DNA from: Brevibacterium aurantiacum
Lineage (GTDB): Bacteria; Actinomycetota; Actinomycetes; Actinomycetales; Brevibacteriaceae
Assembly (NCBI RefSeq): GCF_007558825.1
Contig: NZ_VLTK01000008.1
Location: forward strand, 1 to 64,000
Length of the DNA stretch: 64,000 nt
Reading direction: 5' to 3'
Shown in pieces: positions 26,547 to 35,129 of this stretch. Position 1 is the stretch's first letter; every line of letters begins with the position of its first letter. The notes beneath the pieces were generated by a model. The model did not search any database and was not told the DNA's origin. It saw only the letters and a list, made by a program, of their open reading frames with translations. The position numbers were made by a program, and so were the translations under genes.

Positions 26547-26826
26547 TGTGAAGTGGCCCCGGCATGACGGTTTCATTTGGCCCCACGCGCGACTCGCCGA
26601 TGGTGTTGCGACGGCCACAACTGGCCCCACCCGAACCTAGAAGAACCTACTGGTTCAACAGAACGGGGCCACCGTGGAGTCACGAGTGGAACTCTTCGTC
26701 ACCATCCGCCGCGACGCCCGCATCGAAGAACTCTCGATCCGAGCGCTTGCTAGACGCCACAACGTTCACCGCCGCACCATCCGCCAAGCCCTGGCTAGCC
26801 CAGTGTGCTTCTCTCGCCAAACGTAG
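26547..26826 (+). mobile_element. Left end and istA start of an IS21-family element
   Basis: From about 26547 the sequence TTGTGAAGTGGCCCC and further repeats of TGGCCCC form the multiple terminal repeats typical of IS21. A GTG at 26674 opens an IstA-like frame (ESRVELFVTIRRDARIEEL, SIRALARRHNVHRRTIRQAL), the N-terminal helix-turn-helix. It is cut after 43 codons and ends at TAG 26824-26826. The DDE domain, istB and the right end are missing. Confidence 0.75.
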
Positions 26827-26854
26827 CTGCCCCGTAATCACGCGGGGCAGCTAC
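26823..26854. terminator. Perfect 12-bp hairpin
   Basis: GTAGCTGCCCCG (26823-26834) and CGGGGCAGCTAC (26843-26854) with an 8-nt loop. It lies 48 bp beyond the end of the minus-strand helicase-nuclease gene and probably terminates it. Confidence 0.7.
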
Positions 26855-26902
26855 GGCATCTCCAGGTTGACTATGCCGTTCTCGCTCGTCGGATCTGGGC
26901 CA

Positions 26903-27532
26903 TCAGACCGATCCGTAGACCTCGAACCGGCCCTTGGTCACGGTCTGCACGTATGAGGCGGCACCGGCGATGAGCCGTAGTTGCTCGTCGCTCGCTGAAC
27001 CGATGCTCAGGCCTGGCTGGGCAATGATTGTCGTGAACCGCGGGAACAGCAGAGACGCTTGCTGCGTGATCTGGAAGAGCATCTCGCGATCCCCGATTTC
27101 GAACGCCGTTCCTCCAAAGCGGCGCGTGTATCCGGCGGCCCGGCGGTCGAGGTGTTCGAGGAGTGGGAGCGCTGCGTTGTCTCGCCATCGTGCGCCGCGC
27201 ATCGCTTGGCCGCAGTCTTCGTAGAGGTCTTTGAGGCGGGATCCTGCGTCTGGTTTCGAGGAGTATTTGCAGTGCACGAGCATGATGTGCAGGTCTCCTC
27301 CATCGATTCGGATGCCGACGAGGTCGGCCGCCTCACCCGATCTGTCATCGTCGATGAGGACGTCAAAGATCTGGTTCTCACCGAGGTAGCGCGCCATGAA
27401 AGCCTGGATCGAGTCGGCTCTGCGATCGGGGCCCTGCGATTCGACGGCGGTGTTCACACCTCCGGTGGCCCAGTCGAGAGAACGCAGGTTGTCGCGGGGA
27501 TATGGCGGAAGTTCGGTTCGCGGCGCGAGCAG
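26903..27532 (-). pseudogene. C-terminal nuclease-like part of the helicase, separated by TGA
   Basis: This is the same reading frame as the helicase upstream: after TGA at 27535-27533 it continues LLAPRTELPPYPRDNLRSLD, and an alternative start exists at GTG 27457 (MNTAVESQGPDRRADSIQAF). Residues EAADLVGIRIDGGDLHIMLV followed by HCKYS have the spacing of a variant PD-(D/E)XK core seen at the end of defence-related helicases. The block is well preserved, so either the TGA is recent, or the two parts are now separate polypeptides, or readthrough occurs. No ribosome site is clear before 27457. Confidence 0.55.
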
Positions 27533-30112
27533 TCAGTCATCGCCGGTGATCAGTCGGTCGCCGGAGAGGAGGAGCGTGGGCTTGTGTTTGTTCAACCAGG
27601 TCGACAGGGGCGTTGTCGATCCGCGCCCTCCCTCGACCGTGGCATCGTCACCCAGTGCACGGTAGTGAACACCGGTCCAACCGAACCGCCCCTCGTACGG
27701 GAGCTCCCAGATAGGTGTGACGACGGAGAAACGAAGTGGGCCGTCGATTCCGTAATCGTCGATCCTCAATTCGGCATCAGTCAGCGGAACGCCGTTGGCG
27801 TTGAAGACAACGTGCGAGGACGTTCCAGTGCCGACGTAGAGCTCCCATCGCCACTCGACGTCAAGGAACGGGTACGGGGGCCGCTCCTTAACGTCGACAG
27901 GGATGACCATTTCGCGGAACAGCGAGCGGACGTCAACAGAACTGTCCCGGAGCTTCGCTCCCTGATCGCGACACCATCGTCGCCATTCTGCAAGGTTCGA
28001 CGCCGTTCGCATCGACCAGAATCTCCCGGATAGCGCTGCTGCGATCGTGACGCGTTCTCCCTCTTGGAACGCCTTGGCTGCGACGTGTGTGTTGGCCTTG
28101 TGGGTGCGCTCGGCTTCTGTCAGTGCTGTCTCGACATCGCTTCCCACGTGCATGGAGAAGCGTTTGTCACGATCCCGAGCATCGAGGAGCCCGATGTTCG
28201 TCGGGACGAGGCGGTCGAGCTTTGCAAACACCTTGAAGGTGTCGTAACCGTTGACCGGCGCCGCTTCATGCCCGACCACTGCCTCGACGAGATCGTCCAG
28301 GCTGCGTTTGGTGTCCGAGCAGTGGACGTAGAGGAGGCCTTGCGTCCGATCGAGGAAGAGCACGACGAGCGTGCAATCAGTGGCTCGCAGGGACGGGATG
28401 TCGCCCCAGCGGAGATCGGAGACCGTTTCGATCACGAACCAGGCGATGGTGTCTTCACGGTTGATGCTAATCAGGCCGTCCAAGATGCCGTCGCCGTAGA
28501 CGGCACGGGCCGCCAGCGGGTCCCAGTCCACGGTCGTCGTCGCGAAAGCGCGAGCGCTCATCTTCGGTTCCAGAAGGCCAACAGGCACATCGGGCGGGTT
28601 GTCAACGAACGAGGCCTCGAACTCCCTGATGTCATCAGCGCGCTCGGTCGCACGCTCTGTAATGTCGCTGAGGACCTTGTCCCAGTCGGGATCCTCACGC
28701 AGGAGAAAGCGCAACGGCGAGAGCGCCTGCTTCGGGTCCTGGCAGATGAAGACGCTCGCGGTTCCGATCGGGACGGGAGATGACGTACGTGCGAGCCGGC
28801 CGATGAGCTGGACCATAGGGCTCAGGGATCGATGCGTGTCGTGGAACGCTCCGACTTTGAGCGTGGGGACGTCGAAGCCTTCGCCCAGCATGTCGACGCA
28901 GACGATCACGCGACTGGAACGCTCCCGCATGGCTTGGATCGCCGCGTCACGTTCGCTCGCCCGTAGCGAGTCGTAGATCACCTTCGGAGCGAACTCGGGG
29001 GTGAGCCGTGAGTACAGCGCGTGGATCTCGTCGGCCCGAGGCTTCGTCGCGACCCGCGCCAGGAGTAGGTGTTCTTGCCCGGCGTCCAGATCGCTACGAA
29101 GAAGCCGGGACAGTGCGCCCCTGGCAAGCGCTTCGTCATCGTCATCCAGGTCAAGGACGGCCGTGAAGTCAATCGTGCTGAAGTAGCCCTCTTTCTGTGC
29201 CTTCCGGAGCGGGAAACGAAAGATCACTCGTCCCGGCAACGTCAGTCCGTCACGCCGGTAGGGCGTCGCGGTGAATAGCAAGACGGGACGCTCACCGAAG
29301 GCACGGATGATCTCCGTCCACGTTCGCGCTGGCGCGTGATGCGCCTCATCGACCAGGAGGTGCGTGAACCCGCAGAAGAACGCTCGCCGCACGGCAGCCT
29401 CCGACGCGTGGATCGCGTTCGGAGTTGCGACCACGACGTTGCAGGCAGCTACGAGAGCGGCCGCGTCCTCTTCGCTGTCGAATCGTCCGGCGACTCGTCC
29501 GACCCGCGGTCTCATCGCGTCCGGCCCGACGATGCCCTCTCGCTGGAGGACGCCGAGCGTCTCGAACTTTGAGGCAATCTGCTCTCTCAGAGCCGAGGAA
29601 GGGACCACGACGAGGACGCGTTCCGGACGCTGCGCGATCAGCCACACCAACATGGTCTCGGTCTTGCCTGTCCCCGTCGGCATCGCCACGATTCCTGGCT
29701 CTGTGAGGCCCGACGACTGGTATCCGACGATGGAATGCAGCGCACCGATCTGCGGGCGACGCAGGCTGCGCGGGCGGCCGTGGGACGTGAACCCGATCGC
29801 TCCGTCGAACGAGTCCCGCACGGTATCCGCAGATACAGGGCGCCTCGATCCCACCCAGGTGATCTCGTCGCCCGATGCACCGTCCTCAGGTAGGACGGCG
29901 GCCAGGCCTTCTCCGCGCGGTTCGTCTGGCCCTGATGCGGTCGGCCACTGTCCGTACCTGCTTCGAATGCGAGAAGCATCGCCGTCCGCGAGGTCGAGTC
30001 CATCGTAGGCCGGGACCAGCAATTGACGGAGCGTGTTCTTCCCGATGACCTCCGTGGTCGCCCACACGTCGCTGGTTCTCCCCGCAGCCACCCTGCGGTC
30101 GCACCAGCGCAC
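27533..30112 (-). CDS. Large SF2 DEAD/DEAH-type helicase, probable defence or DNA-repair protein
   Basis: 859 codons. Helicase motifs are all present: Walker A IVAMPTGTGKTETMLVWL, DEAH LLVDEAHH, motif III LLFTATPYRRDG, motif V-like VIVCVDMLGEGFDVPTLKVG and motif VI MVQLIGRLAR. About 380 residues of unknown beta-rich sequence follow before TGA at 27533, after which the frame continues into a nuclease-like domain. The first 110 residues (VWATTEVIGKNTLRQLLVP) look conserved but begin abruptly at a GTG next to a TGA, and another frame carries plausible N-terminal residues (SALKHACAGSSVDHLVNGHP), so a frameshift near 30125 may have removed the true start. The type of defence system is not assigned. 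Confidence 0.7.
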   Translation of the reverse strand: MRWCDRRVAAGRTSDVWATTEVIGKNTLRQLLVPAYDGLDLADGDASRIRSRYGQWPTASGPDEPRGEGLAAVLPEDGASGDEITWVGSRRPVSADTVRDSFDGAIGFTSHGRPRSLRRPQIGALHSIVGYQSSGLTEPGIVAMPTGTGKTETMLVWLIAQRPERVLVVVPSSALREQIASKFETLGVLQREGIVGPDAMRPRVGRVAGRFDSEEDAAALVAACNVVVATPNAIHASEAAVRRAFFCGFTHLLVDEAHHAPARTWTEIIRAFGERPVLLFTATPYRRDGLTLPGRVIFRFPLRKAQKEGYFSTIDFTAVLDLDDDDEALARGALSRLLRSDLDAGQEHLLLARVATKPRADEIHALYSRLTPEFAPKVIYDSLRASERDAAIQAMRERSSRVIVCVDMLGEGFDVPTLKVGAFHDTHRSLSPMVQLIGRLARTSSPVPIGTASVFICQDPKQALSPLRFLLREDPDWDKVLSDITERATERADDIREFEASFVDNPPDVPVGLLEPKMSARAFATTTVDWDPLAARAVYGDGILDGLISINREDTIAWFVIETVSDLRWGDIPSLRATDCTLVVLFLDRTQGLLYVHCSDTKRSLDDLVEAVVGHEAAPVNGYDTFKVFAKLDRLVPTNIGLLDARDRDKRFSMHVGSDVETALTEAERTHKANTHVAAKAFQEGERVTIAAALSGRFWSMRTASNLAEWRRWCRDQGAKLRDSSVDVRSLFREMVIPVDVKERPPYPFLDVEWRWELYVGTGTSSHVVFNANGVPLTDAELRIDDYGIDGPLRFSVVTPIWELPYEGRFGWTGVHYRALGDDATVEGGRGSTTPLSTWLNKHKPTLLLSGDRLITGDD

Positions 30113-30401
30113 GCTTGCGAAACAGTCGTGTCAACGTGGGATGGCCGTTGACCAGATGATCTACGGAGCTTCCAGCACAGGCATGCTTCAGCGCACTGCG
30201 CCAGGTCTGGTGTCGTCACCGGGTGCCTCCCACCGGTGACACGGTCATCTATCTGTAGATGCTCATTGAATTCATCATGCTGGACCGCACATGTTCTTCG
30301 TGAGTCGACACGCGGCCGTGCGCGAGAGGTCTATCGAGAGCTGCATCGGCTGTGGCTGCCGTTACCAGATGTACGATCACAGGGACACAGGCCGCGGACA
30401 G

Positions 30402-30930
30402 TCAGAACGGCAACGAGGCCCCTAGCGCGTCGATCACCTGTCGAGCGGCCCCGGCAGTCTCCTCGGTCAGAGCCTTCCCGAGACCCGCGCTGACAGGGGC
30501 CAGCAGTCCCTTGATGAGAGTGACTCCTCGACGCACGATGCCCTGATCGGGCTCAGACTTGACAACTTCCTGGAGGACGAGGTTGGCATTCTCGCGGAGG
30601 TCTGACCCGTCGGTCTCGTCAAGCTGAAAGGTCGACAGGCTCGCCAGGATGTCGGTGAGCAGTTGCGCAAGTTGCTCGTACCCAGGGGCGACCTGCTCGC
30701 TGTGCTCCTGAACCTGCGTGACGCTCTGGTTGTCCCATGCGAGCTGCGCGTGGCGCCGTTCACGGTGACGACCGGCCCGTTGTAGTTGTTGACGGTCGTG
30801 GCAGCCGGGAGCGAGACGGCGCCGTGGTCGGGTTCCAGCGGCACCCGGACGGGTTCTTGGCGAACTCGCGCTCGATCTGACGCGACATCTTCCGTATGGC
30901 CTGCTTGTTGATCTTGAGCCCGCTCGCCAT
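30402..30930 (-). pseudogene. Frameshifted gene of unknown function
   Basis: Reconstruction gives MASGLKINKQAIRKMSRQIE, a frameshift near 30858, then VPLEPDHGAVSLPAATTVNN and YNGPVVTVNG, a second frameshift near 30757, then QLAWDNQSVTQVQEHSEQVA, LAQLLTDILASLSTFQLDE and TEETAGAARQVIDALGASLPF. The product would be a soluble, helical protein of about 170 aa. I do not recognise the family. It lies downstream of no obvious partner, between the helicase and the small membrane gene. Confidence 0.5.
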
Positions 30931-31156
30931 GCTCACACCACTTCCTGCTCCGAAGGACCGCCTGCACCAAGGATCGCATGCAGCACAGACATCGGAGCGC
31001 CGTTCGAGGCCTTCCCTCCTCGCTCTGACAGGAGTATTTTGATGAGTAGGCGGCCTCTACCTGCGTGACCCACCGCCGGATGCGGTGGGACGGCCAGTCG
31101 GCCTCGGTCGGAGCGGTCCTTCTTGATTCCTTGTCGCCGTAGACGAGGAGAGGACT

Positions 31157-31504
31157 GTGCTCATGTTCCGCTTGATCTGGATTGGCAGCGTCTACACGCG
31201 CTACTTCCTGCGCCGATACATGCCCACCAACATCCTGCTGGACGCGATCCTTAGCCGTCTCGGGCTGAAGTGGGGCGTGCCGGCGATGCTGGTGGCCCTC
31301 CCGTACCTGTACGTCGCGAGCTTCCTGACGGTGCTGATCGAGGACGGCGCACCGGGCTGGCTGCACGTGCTGGTGGTGTTGTGCATCTGGAACGCGATGA
31401 AGTTCGCGATCATGGGCCCGGTCAGCGTCGTTCTGCTGCTGCGGGCGCGTGCCGTCGAGTGGCACGAGCGTCGCATGACTCGCCGCTCTGTCGCTGTCGC
31501 CTGA
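31157..31504 (+). CDS. Small membrane protein, 115 aa
   Basis: Two to three helices (about residues 4-20, 40-64 and 68-96) and a basic C-terminus (RARAVEWHERRMTRRS). Similar short proteins occur widely on actinobacterial mobile elements next to DprA and MobF genes (recalled knowledge, function unknown). It precedes the dprA-like gene on the same strand. Confidence 0.6.
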   Translation: MLMFRLIWIGSVYTRYFLRRYMPTNILLDAILSRLGLKWGVPAMLVALPYLYVASFLTVLIEDGAPGWLHVLVVLCIWNAMKFAIMGPVSVVLLLRARAVEWHERRMTRRSVAVA

Positions 31505-31535
31505 CCGCCCCCTGTTGCGCATGCTCGGCTGTGCA

Positions 31536-31563
31536 CCTTCTCGGCATCATCTGACCGAGAAGG
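31536..31563 (+). promoter_or_regulatory. Hairpin that would cover the dprA ribosome site
   Basis: CCTTCTCGG (31536-31544) pairs exactly with CCGAGAAGG (31555-31563). The right arm includes the start of the AAGGAGG ribosome site that serves ATG 31574. In mRNA this 9-bp stem could hold translation off. It might instead terminate the upstream transcript, but no T-run follows. Confidence 0.5.
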
Positions 31564-31573
31564 AGGCCACGTT

Positions 31574-32422
31574 ATGACTGGTATCGCTGATCTGGCACCT
31601 GATGAGCGCCGCGCGCGGATGCTGTTGTCGTTCCTGTCCGAACCCGACGACGCCACCACGGCCCGTATTCTCGCCCGCGAGGGTGGCGTCGAGACGATCC
31701 GCTTGCTCGAAGGCGACGGAACGGTGCTGGGGCTGAATCGCGTGGACGCGCAGATCTGGCGCAATCGCCTGGCGCTGCCGCACCGACTCGAGGGCGTGGT
31801 GGCTCCGATGCGCGGCATCGAACAGCCCGGCGTCGCGACAATGATTCCGGGCGATGCGCACTGGCCGCAGGCGTTGAACGAGCTCGGCGACCGCGCCCCG
31901 CATGTGCTGTGGGCGCGCGGCTCGACGTCGTTCCTGGCCCGGTCGACCGCGGATCTGGTGACGGTCATGGGTGCTCGTGCGGCGACAACGTATGGCGAGC
32001 AGGTCGCCAACGAGATCGCTGGTGACCTGTCGCGCGGTGAGCGGGTCATGGTGGCCGGTGGCGCGTACGGGATCGAGGGTGCCGCGCACCGGGCAGCGCT
32101 GGCGTCTGGTGGAGACACGATTGCGGTGCTCGCCAACGGGGTCGACCGCCCGTACCCGGCCGGTCACCGGGAACTGCTTGATCGGATCGCGGATGTCGGT
32201 CTGTTGGTCAGTGAGGTGCCGCCGGGGTCGGTGCCGACGGTGACCAGCAGCGATCCGCACATGCTGCTGCGTAACGGCACCGCCCAGCTCGTCACCGACG
32301 GAAGCGACGTCGAGGAGCTGATCACTCAGGCGCCTGGCCACGGCGCTGATCGCGCGGAGCTGGGGCCGGAGTTCACGTATCGCCCGGTCCCGTCAACGGA
32401 TAAGCCGACGCGGTCGATGTAG
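31574..32422 (+). CDS. dprA: DprA-like DNA-processing protein with a shortened Rossmann domain
   Basis: 282 aa. The DprA Rossmann-like fold is clear (DLVTVMGARAATTYGEQVAN, MVAGGAYGIEGAAHRAALA, AVLANGVDRPYPAGHRELL, LLVSEVPPGSVPT). Immediately afterwards, where DprA normally continues with F-x-x-RNR-x-IA-x-LS and the GALxT region, the sequence jumps to VTSSDPHMLLRNGTAQLVTD, the terminal part. About 45-50 residues of the DNA/RecA-binding fold are missing without loss of frame. The GGAGG at 31561-31565 fixes the start. It neighbours a ruined MobF relaxase and probably derives from the same conjugative element. Activity is doubtful. Confidence 0.8.
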   Translation: MTGIADLAPDERRARMLLSFLSEPDDATTARILAREGGVETIRLLEGDGTVLGLNRVDAQIWRNRLALPHRLEGVVAPMRGIEQPGVATMIPGDAHWPQALNELGDRAPHVLWARGSTSFLARSTADLVTVMGARAATTYGEQVANEIAGDLSRGERVMVAGGAYGIEGAAHRAALASGGDTIAVLANGVDRPYPAGHRELLDRIADVGLLVSEVPPGSVPTVTSSDPHMLLRNGTAQLVTDGSDVEELITQAPGHGADRAELGPEFTYRPVPSTDKPTRSM

Positions 32423-32448
32423 GCCTCTGGTCGCCGTCCTCTTCGTGC

Positions 32449-32479
32449 AGGGCCTCGCTTCACCGTGATGCGAGGCCCT
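32449..32479 (+). terminator. Rho-independent terminator
   Basis: AGGGCCTCGC (32449-32458) and GCGAGGCCCT (32470-32479) form a perfect 10-bp stem followed by a TTTCCCTTT tract. It ends the dprA-like transcript and faces the end of the relaxase remnant on the other strand. Confidence 0.8.
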
Positions 32480-32502
32480 TTCCCTTTGTCCGCGCTTGGT
32501 CA

Positions 32503-34719
32503 TAGTTCGAGCTCTCGGGTGAGACGCTGAGCTGGCCGCTGCTGGTCTCGGTGCTGCGGTCGGGTGAGTGCGCGAAGTGCGGCGTCTGCGCGGGCACGAT
32601 CGATCTTCTGCGCGGTCGCCTCCGGCACCGGCCTAGCGGACTCGCGCCGGTGATCGCGAAGCGGTCGCGATAGGCAGCGATGACCCGCGCGTGCTGACGC
32701 CACCGCTGCCGCCCGCGGGCAGCTGTCGGCGGTGTGCCGAGCGTGTGTGTCCAGGACTCGCTAATTCGAAGAGCTGCGTTGAGGACGGCATCGGCGCGGG
32801 CTTCGATCAGGTCGCGACGCTCGTCCAACGCCTGAAGCATGTTTGCGGCGACCGAGCCATCGACTCGTGGGATCAGGCCAGCGATCAGACGCGCAGGCCT
32901 GCGGGTACGGCCGGAACCAGCCGGGCGCGCGGTGGCGTGAGCGAGCCGGTGGTGGATGATCGAGGCGAGATCGTCTGCGTCCTCGAATCCGCGGGCTTGG
33001 ATGAGGCGTGGCAGGAGCCGGTCGACGTCGTGATGGTTGGCCTCGGCCCGTAGCAGCTCCGCGGTCAGTGCACCTAAGGCGTCGGAGTCGATGCCAGCCT
33101 CGGCCTGCTCACCAGTGAGGCCGCCGGTTCGGATGAGCTGAGCCCAGCGGTCGCGCTGGGCGGCTTGGGCGATGGTCTCGTACTCGGCAGCGAGCTGTGC
33201 GATCGATCCCCATGCCTCCTGCTCAGCGGTGATGGTCTCGTGGGCGGAGAGCTCGGCTCCGACATGTTGCAGTACGCCGAACAGGACGGTGCGGGCGGTC
33301 GCGTCGGGGTTGTCTGACGGGTGCGGTGCGACGTGGTCGTCGGGGCGGTTCAGTACCACGTAGGCGCGGTTGGAGTCGCGGCCGCGGGTCATGGCGACAT
33401 AGAAGTTATCCCGTGTCGTAGTTGGTTCGACCAGGACGTAGGCGGTGTCAGTGGTGATGCCCTGCGCCCGATGCGCCGTGACCGCATACCCGAGATCGAC
33501 ATGCTCGGCAACATAGGCGGCGGGCAGGACGATCGCGCCGCCAAACCGACGCCCCGCCTTCCCGATGGTGATGGAGCCGTCATCGCGGACGGCTGTGATG
33601 GTCCAACGTTCGCCGTTGCGGACCCAGTCCTTCCCGTTCCGCAGCCGGCGGTCGTTGCGGCGGGTGATGATCGTATCCCCGACACCGTCCCGGCTGCCGC
33701 TGTTCAGCTCGATCTCTTGTCCGGGCCGCAGGGTGCCGTCGAGGAGCAGGTCCGCTCGGGCCCGGTTGTTCAGCTCGGTGACATCGTCCCGGGATTCCGC
33801 GATCAGCACCGACACGTGCCCCGCGGCCCGGTCGGCGCGCCATGCCGTATAGGTAGGTGTCGATCACCTCGGTGCGCCCGTGGCGCAGCGCCAGGGAGGC
33901 GGTCTTCTACCACGCGTGCGTGAACCGGTGGACGTCGACGAGCTCCGGGGCATCGTCGCGGTCGGAGACGAGGAGGTTGAACGCTCCCCCAGCATCCACG
34001 GACTGCAGTTGCGCATAGTCACCAACCAGAAGCGCCTTCGCCCCCGCCTCGGCAGCTGTCGCGGTGATGCGGTCCAGGGACAGCGTGCCCGCGAGGGATA
34101 CCTCGTCGATGATCACGAGCTACCTGGCCTGGAAAGCGGTGCCGTGGAGCTGGTGGTTGGTCCACCACTTCGCGGTGTTCTCCGCCGGGATCCCGAGGTC
34201 CTCCGCGAGCACCTGCGCCGCGACCGCGGACGGAGCAAGGCCGATCACGCTCTCGGTGCCGTGCTCAGTCTCCCAGGCCCGACGGAGCGCGTTCATCGCC
34301 GTGGTCTTGCCCGCACCCGCCGGGCCGACCAGAACATCGAGCATGCGTCCGGAGACCGCGACCGAGGCCAGCGCTGCGGCCTGATCATCGCCGAGCAGCC
34401 GCCCATCCCGATCCGGTCGCGCCGTGATCCTCTCGATCGTGTCCAGCGACACCGCCGGCCCGGTCGTGGCTCGGGCGCGTTCGAGGAGGCGGTCTTCCGC
34501 GGCAAGGAGTTGCTCGGAGGAGAACACGGTCGAGTGCTTCGGACGGAACGCCGACGTGCCATCAGGTCGACGGAACAGCGCCGGGCTGGTCGCCAGCTCC
34601 GGAGGTGTCAGCCGCAGCGACACCACCTCGTCCGCGTCCACCACCATGCCCATGACAGCTTCGCGATCCTGCGTGGTGGCGAACATCGTCGTCCTCGCGG
34701 TTCCTGATGTGATCGCATT
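32503..34719 (-). pseudogene. Decayed MobF-type relaxase (helicase half only)
   Basis: The recognisable order is TTQDREAVMGMVVDADEVVS, then the helicase Walker A (VLVGPAGAGKTTAMNALR), TAG near 34118, Walker B (VIIDEVSLAG) and LLVGDYAQLQSVDAGGAF, TAG near 33906 inside FTHAW/KTASLALRHGR, a deletion plus frameshift near 33855, then LIAESRDDVTELNNRARADL and the UvrD-like motif LGYAVTAHRAQGITTD, and a last frameshift near 32640. The N-terminal TrwC nuclease domain with its catalytic Tyr and His triad is absent. It was a conjugative-plasmid or ICE relaxase of the TraA/TrwC type and is certainly dead. Confidence 0.88.
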
Positions 34720-34813
34720 CGATCTGGCCACTGCGGTCGAGGTCTTTGGGAGGGCGTCGCTGCCCGACGGGCGTCCTGCGTACCGTGTGAGCGTTGCCGG
34801 CACCATGTGGTGA
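34673..34813 (+). pseudogene. N-terminal fragment of a GlxA-type AraC regulator
   Basis: From GTG 34673 the plus strand reads NIVVLAVPDVIAFDLATAVE and FGRASLPDGRPAYRVSVAG, the start of the DJ-1/PfpI-like domain of GlxA-family regulators, then stops at 34813. The remaining 270 or so residues are absent. It overlaps the truncated 5' end of the relaxase, marking the deletion joint. Confidence 0.65.
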
Positions 34814-35129
34814 TCTCGAACAGGGTCCAGACTGTCCAGGATGGCAAGTGGCGGTCGTTGGCGCCGCCGGACTATCGGCTCAAAGGAGAGCTAGGCACAA
34901 TCACCCCGAGCGGGACGGACCACGAACGCTAGCAGCACTAGCCAACAGTCAAGGGCACCGCGCGCATCTGGTACTTCGTCGACGGACGCACGGTGGTCCT
35001 GGCGCCGGTGCGCATCAGCCACGCGAAGTAGACGAAGTAGCGGACCAAGAATCGCTGCACGTCATTGGCTGCCAGTGCGAACACCTGTTTCGCCACCGGA
35101 GGGGAAGAGAGCGTGGGACACGGCGTGAA
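34814..35129. other. Stretch without an identifiable gene
   Basis: Short coding-like pieces occur (ISNRVQTVQDGKWRSLAPPD and GTARIWYFVDGRTVVLAPVR, same frame, separated by two TAG codons), so a gene has decayed here. I cannot identify it. Confidence 0.35.

Noticed and set aside
30467-31522. A 351-codon minus-strand open frame
   Set aside because: Most of it is antisense to the small membrane protein gene or unstructured; only the segment around 30757-30858 belongs to the frameshifted gene reported at 30402-30930.
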